Source of the DNA: Oscillospiraceae bacterium
GTDB taxonomy: Bacteria; Bacillota; Clostridia; Oscillospirales; Oscillospiraceae
Direction: 5' to 3'
DNA length: 64,000 nucleotides
Assembly (NCBI GenBank): GCA_021202845.1
Contig: JAJQCF010000011.1
Location: 1-64,000, forward strand
Below the pieces are notes generated by a model. The model had not been told where the DNA came from. It made no database searches and saw only the letters and a program-made list of their open reading frames with translations. Below, in pieces: positions 63,972 through 64,000 of this stretch. The stretch's first letter is position 1; every line of letters starts with the position of its first letter. The position numbers were made by a program, and so were the translations under genes.

Positions 63972-64000
63972 TATTTCAGCGCCGCGGCGCTAAAGTTTAC

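Overview
The window is a GC-rich stretch from an anaerobic, Gram-positive member of the Clostridia, most likely an Oscillospiraceae-type gut bacterium. This is inferred from the RNase M5/HolA/ComEC/AlaS/MltG gene order, the ANTAR regulator, NiaR, NrdR, CsaB with S-layer-homology proteins, an FprA-type flavodiiron protein and many ferredoxin-type proteins. No rRNA, tRNA, CRISPR array, transposase or integrase was seen.

Layout. (1) 138-9335 is a LysR regulator divergent from an operon encoding an AprA-like FAD reductase, an AprB-like ferredoxin, a NuoF-like flavoprotein, an HndD/NuoG-like iron-sulfur protein with a degenerate H-cluster domain, and a complete TRAP transporter. Together these suggest uptake of an organic acid and its NAD(P)H-linked reduction. 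A MATE exporter follows. (2) 10864-22735 looks like an 11.9-kb genomic island inserted at the 3' end of guaA. A diverged direct repeat of the guaA tail sits at its left edge and intact guaA at its right. The island carries a kinase-like protein, a DASS permease, a 55-residue unknown protein, a strongly folded RNA candidate, a LysR regulator, two MFS transporters, a pyrogallol-transhydroxylase/catechol-dehydroxylase-type molybdoenzyme with its FeS/transthyretin-domain partner, and an orphan protein. (3) 22716-29651 is a housekeeping nitrogen operon (ilvE, ANTAR regulator, pyrG, nadE, purA, guaA) on the minus strand. (4) 29786-36849 holds niaR-pncB, csaB, a glycosyltransferase, a PAS protein, a glutamine-amidotransferase-like hydrolase, a DMT exporter and a nitroreductase. 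(5) 36850-48732 holds a four-hairpin array before an FprA-rubredoxin fusion, malic enzyme, a tandem PII/DUF1538 pair, a glk-xpt operon, a GntR regulator, an SLH surface protein and an aldehyde dehydrogenase. (6) 48960-63906 is mostly core genes: nrdR, an SLH-SGNH surface protein, rnmV, holA, comEC, HIT, alaS, U32 peptidase, mltG, a Cys-rich miniprotein, DJ-1, tmk, tagA-like and sir2.

Two LysR-controlled catabolic modules lie about 5 kb apart. CsaB, the TagA-like enzyme and the two SLH proteins fit one cell-wall anchoring theme. NiaR/PncB/NadE cover NAD salvage. PyrG, GuaA, PurA and the ANTAR protein link nucleotide synthesis to nitrogen status. The likeliest undescribed biology is the degenerate-hydrogenase reductase module, the guaA island with its structured RNA, and the tandem-palindrome array.
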